A DNA stretch of 64,000 nt from positions 2,666,001 through 2,730,000 of the forward strand of contig NC_092410.1 in NCBI RefSeq assembly GCF_009017415.1. Direction: 5' to 3'. Every line of letters begins with the position of its first letter. Positions within the stretch are counted from its first letter, which is position 1. Below the pieces are notes generated by a model. That model did no database searches, was not told the DNA's origin, and worked only from the letters and a program-made list of their open reading frames with translations. Made by a program: the position numbers and the translations under genes. Below, one piece after another: positions 34,278 through 45,736 of this stretch. Source of the DNA: Aspergillus flavus. Its lineage: Eukaryota; Ascomycota; Eurotiomycetes; Eurotiales; Aspergillaceae.

Positions 34278-36623
34278 ATGGCATTGTCCACTTCCCCAAA
34301 TACCTCAATTTGCAACCTAATTTACAACCCTATATATAGACTGAAGCCAGAAGAACTGAGAATGCCACCAGAATTACCAGAGAAAACCGATTACACACGA
34401 TGGCGGCTATTGAACGAAGACGGTCGACATACATGGCACTACCTGGAAGACGACGAGTCCTCTCGAAAATGGCCCCAGACGTTAGCCGATAAATACTATC
34501 TCGGACTACCACTGGTATGTATTACCTAGTAATCATATACTGAGTAGCAATAGACTAATGCAACACAGAACCTCCCCGATCTCCCACAGCCAAAATCCCC
34601 GTTAGAGACGGTCCAGAATGGCCTAACATTCTTCTCTAAGCTGCAACTCTCCGCCGGAAACTGGGGCTGTGAGTACGGCGGCCCCATGTTTCTACTCCCC
34701 TGCATCGTCTTCGCGTGGACCGCAACTGCAACCCCAATCCCCGGGCCCTATGCAACGGAGATCAAAAACTATCTCTTTGCACGGGCCAACCCAGTCGACG
34801 GAGGCTGGGGCTTGCACATCGAAGGCGAAAGCACCCTATTCGGCACGAGCCTAAATTACACCGTCCTCCGCCTGCTCGGCGTCCCGGCCGATCACGCAAT
34901 AATGATTAAGGCTCGCACCCTGCTACACAAGCACGGTGGCGCCGTGTACGCGCCTCACTGGGCTAAGTTTTGGTTGGCGTTACTCGGCATCGCGGACTGG
35001 GACATCGTCAACCCTGTCCCGCCTGAAGCGTGGCTCTTGCCGGACTGGGTGCCTGTCGCACCGTGGCGGTGGTGGATACATATCCGGCAGGTGTTTCTGC
35101 CGATGTCGTTTATTTGGTCGAGGCGGTGGACTATGCCAGAAACGGAGGTGATCCGGTCGTTACGGAACGAGTTGTTTACTCAGGACTGGGGGACCATTGA
35201 TTGGAGGGGGAATAGAAACTCCATTGCCGAGATTGACAACCATCATCCAAAGACTTGGGTCCTCGGCTCCCTGAACTGGTTGTTGAGTGAGGTGTGGATG
35301 CCGTTTTTGAGGCCGCGGTTCGTGGCTACTTGGGCTGAGGACTGGGTGAGCAAGCTGGTGGATATGGAGGATGAGAACTCGGACTATGCTGACCTGGCAT
35401 CTGTGAATGGGCCGTTGAATATGGTGGTTTGTTTTATTCGTGACGGAGGTGACGCGTACTCCGTTAGGAGACATCGGGAGCGGTTGGAGGATTTCCTGTG
35501 GGTTAATAAAGAAGGCATGCTAGTGAATGGGACGAACGGGGTGCAGTGCTGGGATACGGCCTTTCTGGTGCAGGCTGCTCACGCCGCTGGTTTGGCGGAG
35601 AGTGAGGAATGGAGGCCTATGTTGGTGCGGGCGCTGGAATTCTTGGATCATCAGCAGATGAGGGAGAATTGTAAGGATCAGGAGGTTTGTTATCGCCATC
35701 CGCGGAAGGGGGCTTGGGGTTTCAGCAATAAAGATCAGGGTTATGCTGTGTGCGATTGCATCTCAGAAGCCTTGAAGTCAGTTATTCTGCTTCAGAAGAC
35801 CCCGGGATACCCGCAGCTGCTTGATGATCGAAGGATCTTTGATGCCGTTGATACGTTGCTCACTTATCAGAACCCCTCCGGTGGATGCTCGTCTTATGAG
35901 CGGACTAGAGGCGGGGAGTATCTGGAGATGTTCAATGCTGCGGAGGTATTTGGACGGATAATGGTCGAATATGATTATCCAGAATGTACGACTGCCGTGG
36001 TCACGGCATTGACGTTGTTTAAGAAGCACTGGCCGGATTACCGATCGAATGAAATCGAGGTCTTCATCCAGCGTGCGCTGGGGTATATCAAGAAAGCCCA
36101 ATTCCCTGACGGCAGTTGGTACGGAAGCTGGGCTGTCTGCTTCACATACGGCACTATGTTCGCCTTGGAAAGTTTGGCATCAGTGGGAGAAACATATCGA
36201 AATAGCGAGTACGTCAAGAAGGCATGTCACTTCCTACTATCTAAGCAGAGAGAGGATGGTGGATGGTCTGAAAGCTGCGAGGTAAGCTGCCACCCTCAAG
36301 CTATTACTAGTTTCATATTGACCATATAATAGGGCTGCCGACAAATCAAGTACATCGAGCATCCAAGTGGGTCCCAAATCGTGCAAACAGCATATGCGGT
36401 CATCGGCTTGCTCTCGGCTGAGTATCCGGATATGAAACCTATTGAAAAAGCCATTCGACTCATAATGGCGAGACAGCAGCCCAATGGAGAGTGGCTCCAG
36501 GAGGCCATTGAGGGCATGTTCAATAAGACATGTGCCATTTCCTATCCTAATTATAAGTTTACGTTTACGATGCTGGCGTTGGGGAAGTTTGCTCGGATGT
36601 ATCCCGACTACAGACTTGATTGA
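34278..36623 (+). CDS. Oxidosqualene cyclase (lanosterol-synthase-like) with altered catalytic motif
   Basis: Three exons, 34278-34514, 34569-36281 and 36333-36623, all phase 0, give 746 residues, the normal length for this family. It cyclises 2,3-oxidosqualene to a sterol or triterpene on the ER membrane. QW repeats typical of squalene cyclases appear along the chain (DGGWGLHIEG, KGAWGFSN, QNPSGG, QFPDGSWYGSW, QREDGGW, QQPNGEW), as does NGTNGVQCWDTAF. The acid that starts cyclisation lies in DCTAE in classical enzymes; here it reads DCISE (Asp near residue 475), preceded by Cys instead of Ser. The C-terminal FNKTCAISYPNY (residues about 713-724) follows the lanosterol-synthase pattern rather than that reported for protostadienol synthase. 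It may be the sterol gene or a diverged paralogue; the altered motif and the neighbouring LaeA-like methyltransferase favour a paralogue. Confidence is high for the family and low for the product. Confidence 0.92.
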
Positions 36624-37250
36624 TTTTTCAATGATGCTATGTATTACTAATTCTGTACTTGTTTATCACTTTATACACGACTGTGAGCCACCGCATCCAT
36701 CTCGCGGGTTGTACATTTCTTCTGAAGCTCAGAGATAGTGTATGATATCATATGTATATACCACATAAACATCAGACGAACGAGAAAACAAACTATATCT
36801 AAACTCATTCCAGAAATTATTTTAACGAACTTTACATCCAACAAGACATCCATCCTCACCCACGTCATCACACAACACCAGGTTATGTTATCACAAACCC
36901 CAAGAGTCTAGACCTTCAGCCTACTTCCCATCCAAGACACAACCCTTCTTAACAACATCAACACCAACACAACCTACCCTAACTACCAAGTCAAGTAACA
37001 ATCCAGAACAACCCATATCCAAATTCTTAACCGCCGCTGATCTACATGTGGGAATAACCTGCCGGAATTATCTGCCGCTGACATCATACGCATCTCCACG
37101 ACCCCTGGGCCCAGCATCCCCAGATACCGTGGTCGAGCGGTGCGATGGTATCAGCGGCGACATCTTAGTTTTGTTTTAGTTTAAAGTAAACTCTGTTCAT
37201 TAAGCTATGGATATGACGTTTAAGGAGTGATCTAGACCTTCTTGTTGACA
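36624..37250. other. Intergenic region between convergent cyclase and methyltransferase genes
   Basis: About 630 bases between two stop codons facing each other. It is A/C-rich on the plus strand around 36770-37020, and I see nothing but probable 3' untranslated sequence. Confidence 0.5.
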
Positions 37251-38968
37251 TCACAGGGGTGGGTTTTCTGGGCTGGCTGGTTTGCGGCCGTATACTACTA
37301 CTCTATTCATTGTTAGTATGGGGTTATGTCATGGGTTTGGTGATTAGGGCTGTCGTAGGATAGGGCAAGTCCCATGGGAATGGAAGGAGGAAGAGAAGGG
37401 GAAGGGGAGGGTATGAGTACTTCTCCTGATAAGCATGAATACTCGGGTCTCGTAGCGCCTGGCGCATGCGCGCGAGGTATACCTCTACTTCCTGACGAGT
37501 CCACTATACACACATATCAGCATCATATAGATTCTATCCACACACAAGACCCAACACCCAACTCACAACAACAATCCCCTCTAACAGATACACAGCACAC
37601 CAGGAGAGCAAAAGAAAAACTTACATTCAAGAACCTCGTCAAAAGCATCATACTCCACCCCTCAATTCCCATCTCCCACTGCAACCGATTATACTTACCC
37701 AGCACCTTCAGTCGGGGATCCTTCGCCCACGGCCCGACAGGACACTTAAAGCGGTGTTCCTGGACGTCTACAAACCCGGCCTTGATCATTTTCTCTTTCG
37801 CTTCGTCGACGATGCGTAACGTTTTCCCGAATGCATCGCCTGCTTGGAGTGAGACTCTGCCCCATTCTTCGAAGACGGTGTTGTTTGTGCTGCCGTCGTC
37901 GGATTTGGGGACTACTGAGACTTCGACTTGTTCGAGGTAGCTGTTTGGTTTTAGATGGCTTTTTTTTGTTTTGGAGTTGGGTTAGTCAGGCGAGTAAGGT
38001 ATAGGTGAGGTCACTGAGGTGAGTTTGGGATATACTGGAGGGGAGGAAAGGAGGAAGGGGCATACTCCAGTGCTTCTTTGTAGAATTTATCCCAGTCTGC
38101 CACGCAGCCGTATAGGCCGCGGACGTGGATGAAGTCGAAGCTGTCTTTGCCGTAGACCCAGTCGTCGCAGCAGTCGTCGACTTCAAAGTGAAGGTTAGGC
38201 GGGATCCAGGTTGGTTGGATGGGGGAGAGGTCTGTTCCGATTACTCTTGCGGCGGGGTGCGTGTCTGCGAAGTCACTGTGGTCGTTAGTACGGGTTTGGT
38301 TGGTGGATGTGGAGGTGGGACGAACATGGCCCATATACCGGTTCCTGTGCCGATGTCGAGGACTTGCTGTGTTTGGGTAATGTTAGTTGGTTGAACTTGG
38401 GTATGGGATGTGAAGTGTATCAAGTGTGCTTACTTCGACGTCCTCTGGGATCGGTGCGAGATAGAGCTTCCCGTCTAATAGGAGGTTGAAGACGTGGTGG
38501 CTGGGTTTGCTTAGTTGGTTGGTATTGACTGGCGTATGGGTTGTTTACCCTATATCTAATTGTTCCATGGCTTTTTCGTCGTTTGGACCCCTTTATCGTA
38601 TCAGTTGATAGAGCTTACTATAGTGTAGGAGGTAGAACTGTACCAATATGATCCCGCATGGTAGGCGTGGTAGCGTCGTCCATTCTCGTAGTGATAGTTC
38701 ATGATACTGCTGCGTAGTGAAGTCCATTCTCTAGAAAAAAAAGACCTTGTCAGTTTTCCCAATCCCCAAAGCCAGTCCAGGAATGCAGATAGTAAGAAGA
38801 GTACTGAAAGGAAAGACTCACGACTGCGCACTCTCCCCATACCCCGACTCAGCATCCTGCCGAATAACAAAATCATCAGCCAAAACCAACCCAGCAAGAT
38901 AGAAGTAAACACAGCTTGATACATACAGTATCAACCTCCACAACATCAAGATCAGTATCCCGCGACAT
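37251..38968 (-). CDS. LaeA-like SAM-dependent methyltransferase
   Basis: Ten exons (high to low): 38927-38968, 38822-38856, 38644-38730, 38549-38590, 38434-38500, 38326-38366, 38066-38275, 37625-37958, 37421-37503 and 37251-37302. Together they make 993 bases, exactly 330 codons plus stop. The N-terminus carries the family pattern ESGYGES, then NYHYENGRRYHAYHAGSYWG, PNDEKAMEQLDIGHHVFNLL and APIPEDVEQ. SAM motif I is VLDIGTGTGIWAIDFAD (from about residue 93), followed by IGTDLSPIQPTWIPPN, FDFIHVRG and HLKPNSYLEQVE, where the usual PGG reads PNS. It closes with WTRQEVEVYLARMRQ and VYGRKP. It belongs to the large LaeA/Llm group. LaeA itself works with velvet proteins on secondary metabolism; many relatives have unknown targets or modify small molecules. 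It is convergent with the cyclase and divergent from MCM21. Confidence 0.9.
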
Positions 38969-39861
38969 CACGAAAACCGTCAGCAAGCGCACAATTTCGG
39001 AAGACGTCCGCACCACCCCCTCCGCCTGACGCACCCCCAGATATTAATATCTAGTGGTGCCGGACAAACACCCCTGTCAGTACTCTTTCGTCTCGTCACG
39101 TAATCTATCATCCCACTGCATTATTGGTTGACCTGTACGCCGTTAGACATGGGGGCCATGCATGGAGGGACTAGTCCTGCATAGTCTCGGAAGCCCTAAC
39201 GGTCGACTCCACTGCGCATCACTAACGTTCCGACGCTAGTCTCCTGCGTCATTATCAAAAGAGCCATTCTAGTATCGGGCGGAATCGCTGTAATCGTATT
39301 ACATGGCGTTATTGATGTAACACTGTTTGAATGGTGCGGCTTTTCTGCGACTTGATTGTTTGATGAGATAGTTTCAGGGCTTTGTTGTACAAGCGGACTC
39401 GGGGTTTATCGGGTGTGAGTCTCTGAGATGTGCGTTTCCCTAACGGCAGGAGATGGGGAAATGTGTGACATTTACTTTGTTCTTCGGGAGTTCACGAGTA
39501 TGTCATGCCATTGCCCAGTCCAGCGTGTCTCATTGCGATATTACCCCGGAACAGGTATCTCGGCATGGAACGATGTTGCTGTTCCTTGGGAACAATCACT
39601 GTTTGGTTCTCAACTCGCAAGAGTAGGAATGTTTGAAGTCTCGTAGGTTGCATTCGATCAAAGTATGCCGATTATTCACAGAAGTCCCAGATCATGTCGT
39701 GATGTCGTTGTCCATTACGACCATCATTGTATACAAATCTAATCACGTGATTATAACAAAATAAACAAACACTCCACAAGGCAGCTTCCCATCCATCATT
39801 AACATTATCGTATCTCTCCGCATTCCCAACTTAATTCGTGCCCGCAATACCAGTATCCAAA
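38969..39861. other. Divergent promoter region between methyltransferase and MCM21
   Basis: About 890 bases carrying both promoters. A perfect 14-bp palindrome at 39740-39753 is listed separately. No gene is seen; a 72-codon frame at 39428-39646 has no support. Confidence 0.5.
39740..39753. promoter_or_regulatory. Perfect palindrome TAATCACGTGATTA, an extended E-box
   Basis: The 14-base sequence equals its own reverse complement and contains TCACGTGA, the core bound by Cbf1-type bHLH factors. It lies 108 bases before the MCM21 ATG, a usual place for an activator site. Binding itself is inferred. Confidence 0.55.
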
Positions 39862-40888
39862 ATGGACACGACAGAACCCCCCAAGAATATGGAGGAGGAG
39901 CTAGACTCCGAAATAGCTAACATCCGCGCCGAAAGTACGACAGCTTCACCCCCTAAGCATCGTCGCAAAACTAACTTTCATAAAAACAGTCCGCAATCTA
40001 CAACGCAAGCGTCGCTTCTTAGCCTCCAGTCTACTCTCCTCGGATAGCTTTAAGAAACGACTCCAAGAATATCAATCTTCAAGACCTTCTTCATCCCTTG
40101 ACGCAGAAGTGTCTCCTTTGGTCCGCGCGGCAGGAGAACACGCCGAAGTGAACCACCACCGGGTCGCATTCTCGGCGACGACCTTCCCATTTAAAGACCC
40201 GTCCCCGAATAGCGAGAATCCGAGTTTACTAGGCGTACGAATTGATGTCTGCACTAGCAACGGTCGCTTTACGAAACCGTATTATGTTTTGTTGAAACGG
40301 GTGCGCGGGGAGGAGAAGAGGTTGCGGGTTCATCGTCATACCATTCCGGCGTTCATCTCGGTGGAGAAGCTCGAACGAGCGTTTTTACCTTTACCTGCCG
40401 CTCGTGAGGAAACGGAGGAGAATTTGAAGCCGTGGAAGAGGAATGCGGATAGGCAGGATTTGCCGAGGTTCGTTCGCGAGTTGAGACGGCAGTTGGCTGC
40501 GTGGCATTTGAGGATGGATGCTGTGAATTTTCTAAGAGGCAAACTCGGTGTGCAACGGCGTGGTATTGAAGCTTATAATGACGACGATGACGGCCTTTGG
40601 GTGCGAGATATTCTATCAGATAACCAAGAGGAAATCCGGCTGGAGACGAATGACCTCGGCATTGTATCTCTTTCCCCCACGGCTCTCGATGCAACTTATG
40701 TTCGGCTTGAATGGGAAGATGGACGGGTGGGACGATTCAAAATGTCCGATAATGGGGTCGTGGAGCGTGCGGTAGTCATCGGCGATAATGGACGAGACAA
40801 GTTGCTCGAGGCTGTTTTGACCGGCGGGAATGGTCGAGTGGAGACGATATTGGACAGATTGAAGCAGCATTTGGTTCCCAAAGAATAA
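39862..40888 (+). CDS. MCM21: Inner kinetochore protein Mcm21/CENP-O
   Basis: Two exons, 39862-39934 and 39990-40888, give 323 residues. The intron is required: it restores a heptad-like helix (EIANIRAEIRNLQRKRRF) that matches the coiled coil at the start of CENP-O, whereas reading through hits a stop. The rest has the double-RWD layout of the family with LLKRVRGEEKRLRVHRHTIP and FISVEKLERAFLP as the most recognisable stretch, and the FVRELRRQLAAWHLR helix after it. Mcm21 pairs with Ctf19 (CENP-P) in the COMA/CENP-O complex at centromeres. The start is the first in-frame ATG; an upstream GTG is ignored. Length is normal. The left neighbour is divergent and functionally unrelated. Confidence 0.88.
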
Positions 40889-41317
40889 GCTTGGGCTGGT
40901 CCCAATTTGAATCTAACAGCAAACATATACCCAAGGAGTTCGTGAATTAATCAAGTTAAACATCTTTCAAGCCATAAATACATGTTCGTATATTCCAGTC
41001 TTGAGTGCAAGAAAATCTAAACGCTCAAAGAGGAGCAAATCTATGTAGGGGTGAAAAATTATCATCCAAGACGAAGCGAAGTAGTATGCACAAGAAACAA
41101 AAAAGCCGCCAAAGTGTATAATGATGCCCCATCCAGAAAGCAAACGCACCGAATGCAGGAAAGAAACGTCGTATAATTACAAAAAAATAAATGTCAGCAA
41201 TAGCCGAAGTATAAAACATTAAGCCGAATTAGTGTGATATGTCACTGTATATGCAAATGGTGAGAACCAGAAGGAGAGGAAAAGGGAAAGGGTATCACTG
41301 GGACATCGCATCATAAA
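40889..41317. other. Intergenic region between convergent genes
   Basis: About 430 AT-rich bases between two facing stop codons. Probable 3' untranslated sequence of MCM21 and of the coiled-coil gene; nothing else seen. Confidence 0.5.
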
Positions 41318-42938
41318 TTATAGTAGCGGTTCACTTCTCTTCCGGTGCACCAGTTCCTCATCACCGCTTACACTGGTTGGGTTCTCTTCCGAAACGGAAA
41401 TCGCCGAGTCGCGCGTCTCATAGCGACAGTCAGAGAACGACAAAGGGGGCAGAGGCCCATAGGGTTGATCATGTTGCACTTCAAGCTTCTTCCGCAGAAT
41501 TGCTTCTTCCAGGTTCCATCGATGGCGTAGTCTTGTCTTCTTGTCTTCAAAAGTTTGCAAAACCGATGCCTCCTCTTGTTGGTGGTCCCGTTGGAGGTTG
41601 GCAAACTCCAGTGCGTGCTTGTCAATCAAATCGTCCAATTCTTTCTCCATACGGGCTATGGCTTCCTGGAGCTTGAGTTCTTGGCGGTCCCTTAGGACTT
41701 TGATTTTGGCTTCGTGAAGTCGGTCCATCGATTCATGGTCGTGGTATTCCTGAGCCAGTTGAGCCTTGTGTTGTGGGGTATACTTTCGAGTAGGCGGTGG
41801 TGATATCTCGGATCCTGACGCCGATCCAGGGGAAGGAGGAGGGCTTGCATTGCTGAAGTAGCCCTCCATATACTTTATTCGAGTACGGGAATTCATCTTC
41901 GCTCGCTCAAATTCGCGAACTTGATCCATTTCCACGGCGAGTTGTCGTTCCTCCATGCGGCTCGCATCGGCGATGTTCTATCCAAAAATTGTCAGTAATT
42001 AGAGATCATATGTGTTGACCAAGGGCGGCAGTTACCTTTTCGCGCTTTTCTTCTTCGGACCGTTTGTTTGCTGCGAGCCGGTCGGCAACAATAGTTTGGT
42101 GGTTGCGTCGGAGTTCACTCATGAAAGCGTCCTGAAAGGTCATGTGCCGGTTCTTTTCCATTTTTTGGGACTCGCGCATCTGCCTGAGGTCTGCATTCTC
42201 AAGGCTCCGCCGAACGCTCTCGTTGTCAAACACCGGTATCTCCAGCCTCAGTACCGGGCTCTCTTCATCCGCACCATCGTGGCCCCGCGGTTCATTGATT
42301 TTAGATTCCACATAGTATTTGTCAACCCCTCCCTCACCCTTCGCAACGGTAATCTGCGCAGCCGGAGGAAGTAAGACAGCAGAGGGTGAGCGCCGTTTCC
42401 GGAAATGAATCTTGTCAATTGCAGACTTCAGGGTTGATTTCCGCCTCTCTTTCTTTTCACTCGAAGCCACACTCAGGAAAGAACTTCGATGGCCGGGTTT
42501 TCGCAATGCGATCCCATCTGTGCCATGTGCGAGCTTCCCCTCGCTCGAACTATAAGAGGTTGGGCGCGTTGAAAGCGAAGCGAGCGAGCGAGTACTGCCG
42601 CACTTGGCATGGTCGGACAGGTTAAACTCGGAAAATGACGATGCGATCTGATCAAGGGGAGGTATTTCGTTAGACGGGGTGACTTCGCAGACGGAATTGC
42701 GATCGGTCGAAGAGCCCGCCGATGACAGGATCGGAGAGGAAAGATCGACCATGCCTGAGGCAATCGACGCGGCCAGCGATGCCACAATTTCAACCTCCGG
42801 AACTTTTAATCCCAACTGGCGCGCTTCTTCTACTAGCGTTTGTTCTTGCGATCTTTCATCTTCCTCGGAGGAGACAAGGAGAACCTCGTTGCGGTATCTG
42901 TTCTCGTCGAACCCGACGGATTTGCTGGACTGCATCAT
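41318..42938 (-). CDS. Coiled-coil protein of unknown function
   Basis: Two exons, 42036-42938 and 41318-41977, joined in phase 0 over a 58-base intron, give 520 residues. The first third is Ser-rich and probably disordered (SSPILSSAGSSTDRNS, TRSLASLSTRPTSYSSSEG), followed by a basic patch (EKKERRKSTLKSAIDKIHFRKRRS). From about residue 245 to 460 it is almost all charged helix, with long Glu/Lys/Arg/Gln heptads broken by a Pro/Ser loop (SPPPSPGSASGSE). The second half of the helix (RDRQELKLQEAIARMEKELD) should form a dimeric coiled coil. There is no catalytic domain, signal or membrane segment. I do not recognise a named family. A structural or adaptor role is likely from composition only. 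The ATG pair at 42938/42935 starts the frame; an upstream coding exon cannot be excluded. Confidence 0.8.
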
Positions 42939-44012
42939 GCGATTGGAGGAATTTGATCCGCAGAAAACATACGGCGCAGATGAGTCAAAGACTGGGTATC
43001 TTAAAGATCAAACAAGACAAGACAACAATAGGTATTTCACCGACGTGTGTTTACAAAAAAGCCAACAGGCCCGTCCACAGCACTCGACGCACAGTGGACG
43101 AGATGGAGGCGCTCCAGGGCGGCATCCGACTAGCGGAGTGTGAACTAGAAAGGGACAGGTTGGATACGAAGGACCGGGGGGAAGGAGGGAAAGGGAAAGA
43201 GAGTGAGTGGAGGGAAAGGAACTAAGAAGATTGACTGATTTAATTAATCGTATTAATTAATTCCCTTTTTATTTAAATAGGAGACAGCAGGCTAGGTAGG
43301 TGATATCTCTCTTTCTTCTATTGCGGTTCCACGAGTGACCCGCCTGACCGAATCATTAACTAATCTGACAACACGGATGATTGTTATTGTTTCTTCGGGG
43401 AATTTTCTTTTCCTTTTTGTTAAAAATTTTTTTTATTATTTTCTTTTTTCCATTCAGGCACAATCCGTTTTCCATTGTTAAGCAAGTTCTGGTAAGGTAG
43501 GTCAGTGGCTTCTCCACCCAAGGGAATCTGTGACCGCGGGTGAAACGCAACTGCCCCTCCAGGGGTACTACTGCTTCGGGTAATTTAGGGCATAGGGCAA
43601 TTGCCGGTCCGTTCCGGCCCCCAAGAGACAACCATCCATGGTGTGGTTTCAGCCACTGCATCACCATCGCCTCCAAGTCAGGCACCGCTGCTTCATGTTT
43701 CAACGGTTAATGAGAATTTTCTCTACTGGCCCACTGTTCTTCTCCAGTTCCAGAATCGTCACTGTCCCATCATCCTGGTTACTTATTCTTTACCTCGTGA
43801 TTCGATGATGCGGTGGCCTAATTTGACACCTCACCGTCAATCGTATGAACTTCTATGGAGTACCAGCTGGCGCCATTGTGGTGGGCCAAATGATATGCAG
43901 TTAGCCCATAACTTATTGATTCACCGCCAGTTACCCGAGCCTAAACAAAAGAAGCGAAACTCATATAAATTTTTTATGAGGTATATAAGCTGGCAATCTG
44001 ATGTCTCAAATC
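42939..44012. other. Intergenic region between two leftward genes
   Basis: About 1.07 kb. The part up to roughly 43300 should be the promoter and leader of the coiled-coil gene and has a palindromic AT stretch (TTAATTAA copies near 43240-43260). T-rich runs lie at 43400-43450. No gene is seen. Confidence 0.5.
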
Positions 44013-44894
44013 TTAAGAGCGGGACAACATCGCGACGGCCATAACGTAGGACTTGTCTTTCGCGTTTGCTGAAGTGCTCCCCTCAGGGGCATTTTTGTCA
44101 AAGGCATGATTGCAGCCCTGCATCTGGTGAACACTAATCTCCCGCTCCGGTTCTTTTCCAATTTTAGCGGCAAGCGCCTCAGCTTCACCTGCGAGGCTAT
44201 CACAAGCTGCCGTCACCAATAGGATGCGGTCGGGAAAGCGGTCAGGTTGGGCATATAAAGGCGAAATTCGAGGGTCTCTAGCATCGTAGGACGCCGGAAT
44301 GTAACATCTATCAAAAACCCGGGCTAGCGCTGCAGGCAGCGGCTTTCCTGCAGGATCCGGTGGAGTCTTTAGGCCTGGTTCCGTGTACAAGTCAACCGGG
44401 GGATAGAAAGCCAGCAATGATCGAAAGGTTCCTCGGGGGAAAACACTCGAGGAGAGTGCTAACGCCAGGTTACCCCCGGCGCTGAACCCCGAGATCGCCA
44501 GCCGGGATGTATCGAATTTCTCAGGACGCTGGAGAACCCAGTTCACCGCATCCTCGGCATCGTGGAGTGCCGCGGGGAAGGGATTCTCTGGTGCTAAGCG
44601 GTACTGTATATCTAGCACCGTGTACCCTGCCTCTCGGCTGACTTGCCGGCAAAATTCGTCGTCGCTCCCATGCATAGGAATAATGAATCCACTGCCATGG
44701 AAATTAATGAGAATGGGGGTTGGGCTCGGCGCCGATGCCGATCGGTAGACATGTGCTTTGATTGTTCGCGCTGCCTCCCGCGATTGAATATAGACGACGT
44801 CATCCGGGTTAGAAATAGGATGCCTGCCGCGACTAGCGAGAGCCCTGATTAACACGGCAAGGACTTTGTAATACAGGTAGGTCAAAAAGAACAT
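44013..44894 (-). CDS. Alpha/beta hydrolase, hormone-sensitive-lipase-like esterase with membrane anchor
   Basis: One exon of 293 residues, ATG at 44894. A hydrophobic N-terminus (residues 1-20, MFFLTYLYYKVLAVLIRALA) should anchor it in a membrane. The catalytic domain follows: the oxyanion motif reads HGSGF (residues 66-70) in place of the usual HGGGF; YRLAPENPFPAAL and the nucleophile elbow GFSAGG (Ser138) are textbook for the family; Asp232 in TAACDSL and His263 in GCNHAF complete the triad. Such enzymes hydrolyse short to medium esters of lipids or small metabolites; the substrate here is unknown. It lies divergent to atg29. Fungal secondary-metabolite clusters often include this family, but nothing around it looks like a cluster, so a general esterase is the safer call. 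Confidence 0.88.
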   Translation of the reverse strand: MFFLTYLYYKVLAVLIRALASRGRHPISNPDDVVYIQSREAARTIKAHVYRSASAPSPTPILINFHGSGFIIPMHGSDDEFCRQVSREAGYTVLDIQYRLAPENPFPAALHDAEDAVNWVLQRPEKFDTSRLAISGFSAGGNLALALSSSVFPRGTFRSLLAFYPPVDLYTEPGLKTPPDPAGKPLPAALARVFDRCYIPASYDARDPRISPLYAQPDRFPDRILLVTAACDSLAGEAEALAAKIGKEPEREISVHQMQGCNHAFDKNAPEGSTSANAKDKSYVMAVAMLSRS

Positions 44895-45736
44895 AGTGGA
44901 GTCTGGCGTGGGGCTCCTAAGAGTTTCGCGCGATAATCTTCAGGCGGTTACAGTCTCAGACCTCGTAAATAATTGCGTGTTGGATTTCGTAAATTCACAA
45001 CGACCCAGAAGGTCGCAACTGCCGAACTTATATCGGCCATCCTGGCGTCAATGACTTCGGACGGTTGAGTGGCTCTTGCGAGGAGACTAACAACCCACTA
45101 GTTTAGGGTCGGTGGACCACCGCGTGGTAACTAAAAGTGGACGGTCTGTCCTTAGTTCAAATTGCGAACCAAAGATTCGTACACAGTACCCAGAATGATG
45201 ACGTCTTAGCCGGTCTACAAGATGTTCTTCTACAATATGTGTTGAAGTGCTCCGAATATCCCTTGGTCATGGTTGGTGCCGTGCAGTACAAACTTATACT
45301 GTTAGGGCTCAGTCATAACAACATGGCCGGGGCAGACTACGTAGACAATCACAACGAATTACTATTTTCGGAATACTCACGTGGACAGGAGTTAATACCG
45401 TGGCAATACCCACGTATACTATAAATGACGGCCTGTCTCCGCAGTGGTGGGTCAAGACGCACGACATGCGTCCATTATTGCGACGCACATACTTTGGCAT
45501 CTGACAACAACTTCCCGTCATCCATTCAACTGCGAACAATCAATCAGATGATCCAGCCGTCACGATCTACTCGCCGCCATCGATTTATTTCCTCACGTAC
45601 CTAGATTACAACTGCAGAGATAGGCGGTATAGTATTATGACCATAATACAGCGAAATACTGCGTCTTCCTGATCATCCAAAAGCTCCACCGCCAACACCT
45701 CTAGCTTATCTCCGCCGGAACAACAACAAGCGCAGG
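44895..45736. other. Divergent promoter region between hydrolase and atg29
   Basis: About 840 bases with no supported gene. An open frame of 95 codons at 45137-45424 has no family features. Both neighbouring promoters must lie here. Confidence 0.5.

Noticed and set aside
33909..34320. Overlapping frames of 90 and 134 codons before the cyclase
   Set aside because: They run into the real cyclase start in other frames and show no family features.
34278..36623. Protostadienol synthase (helvolic-acid type cyclase)
   Set aside because: As I recall, that enzyme has an altered segment where lanosterol synthase has NKSCAIS; here NKTCAIS is present, and no helvolic-type P450 or acyltransferase genes are nearby.
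45137..45424. 95-codon frame between hydrolase and atg29
   Set aside because: Composition looks random and the region must hold two promoters.
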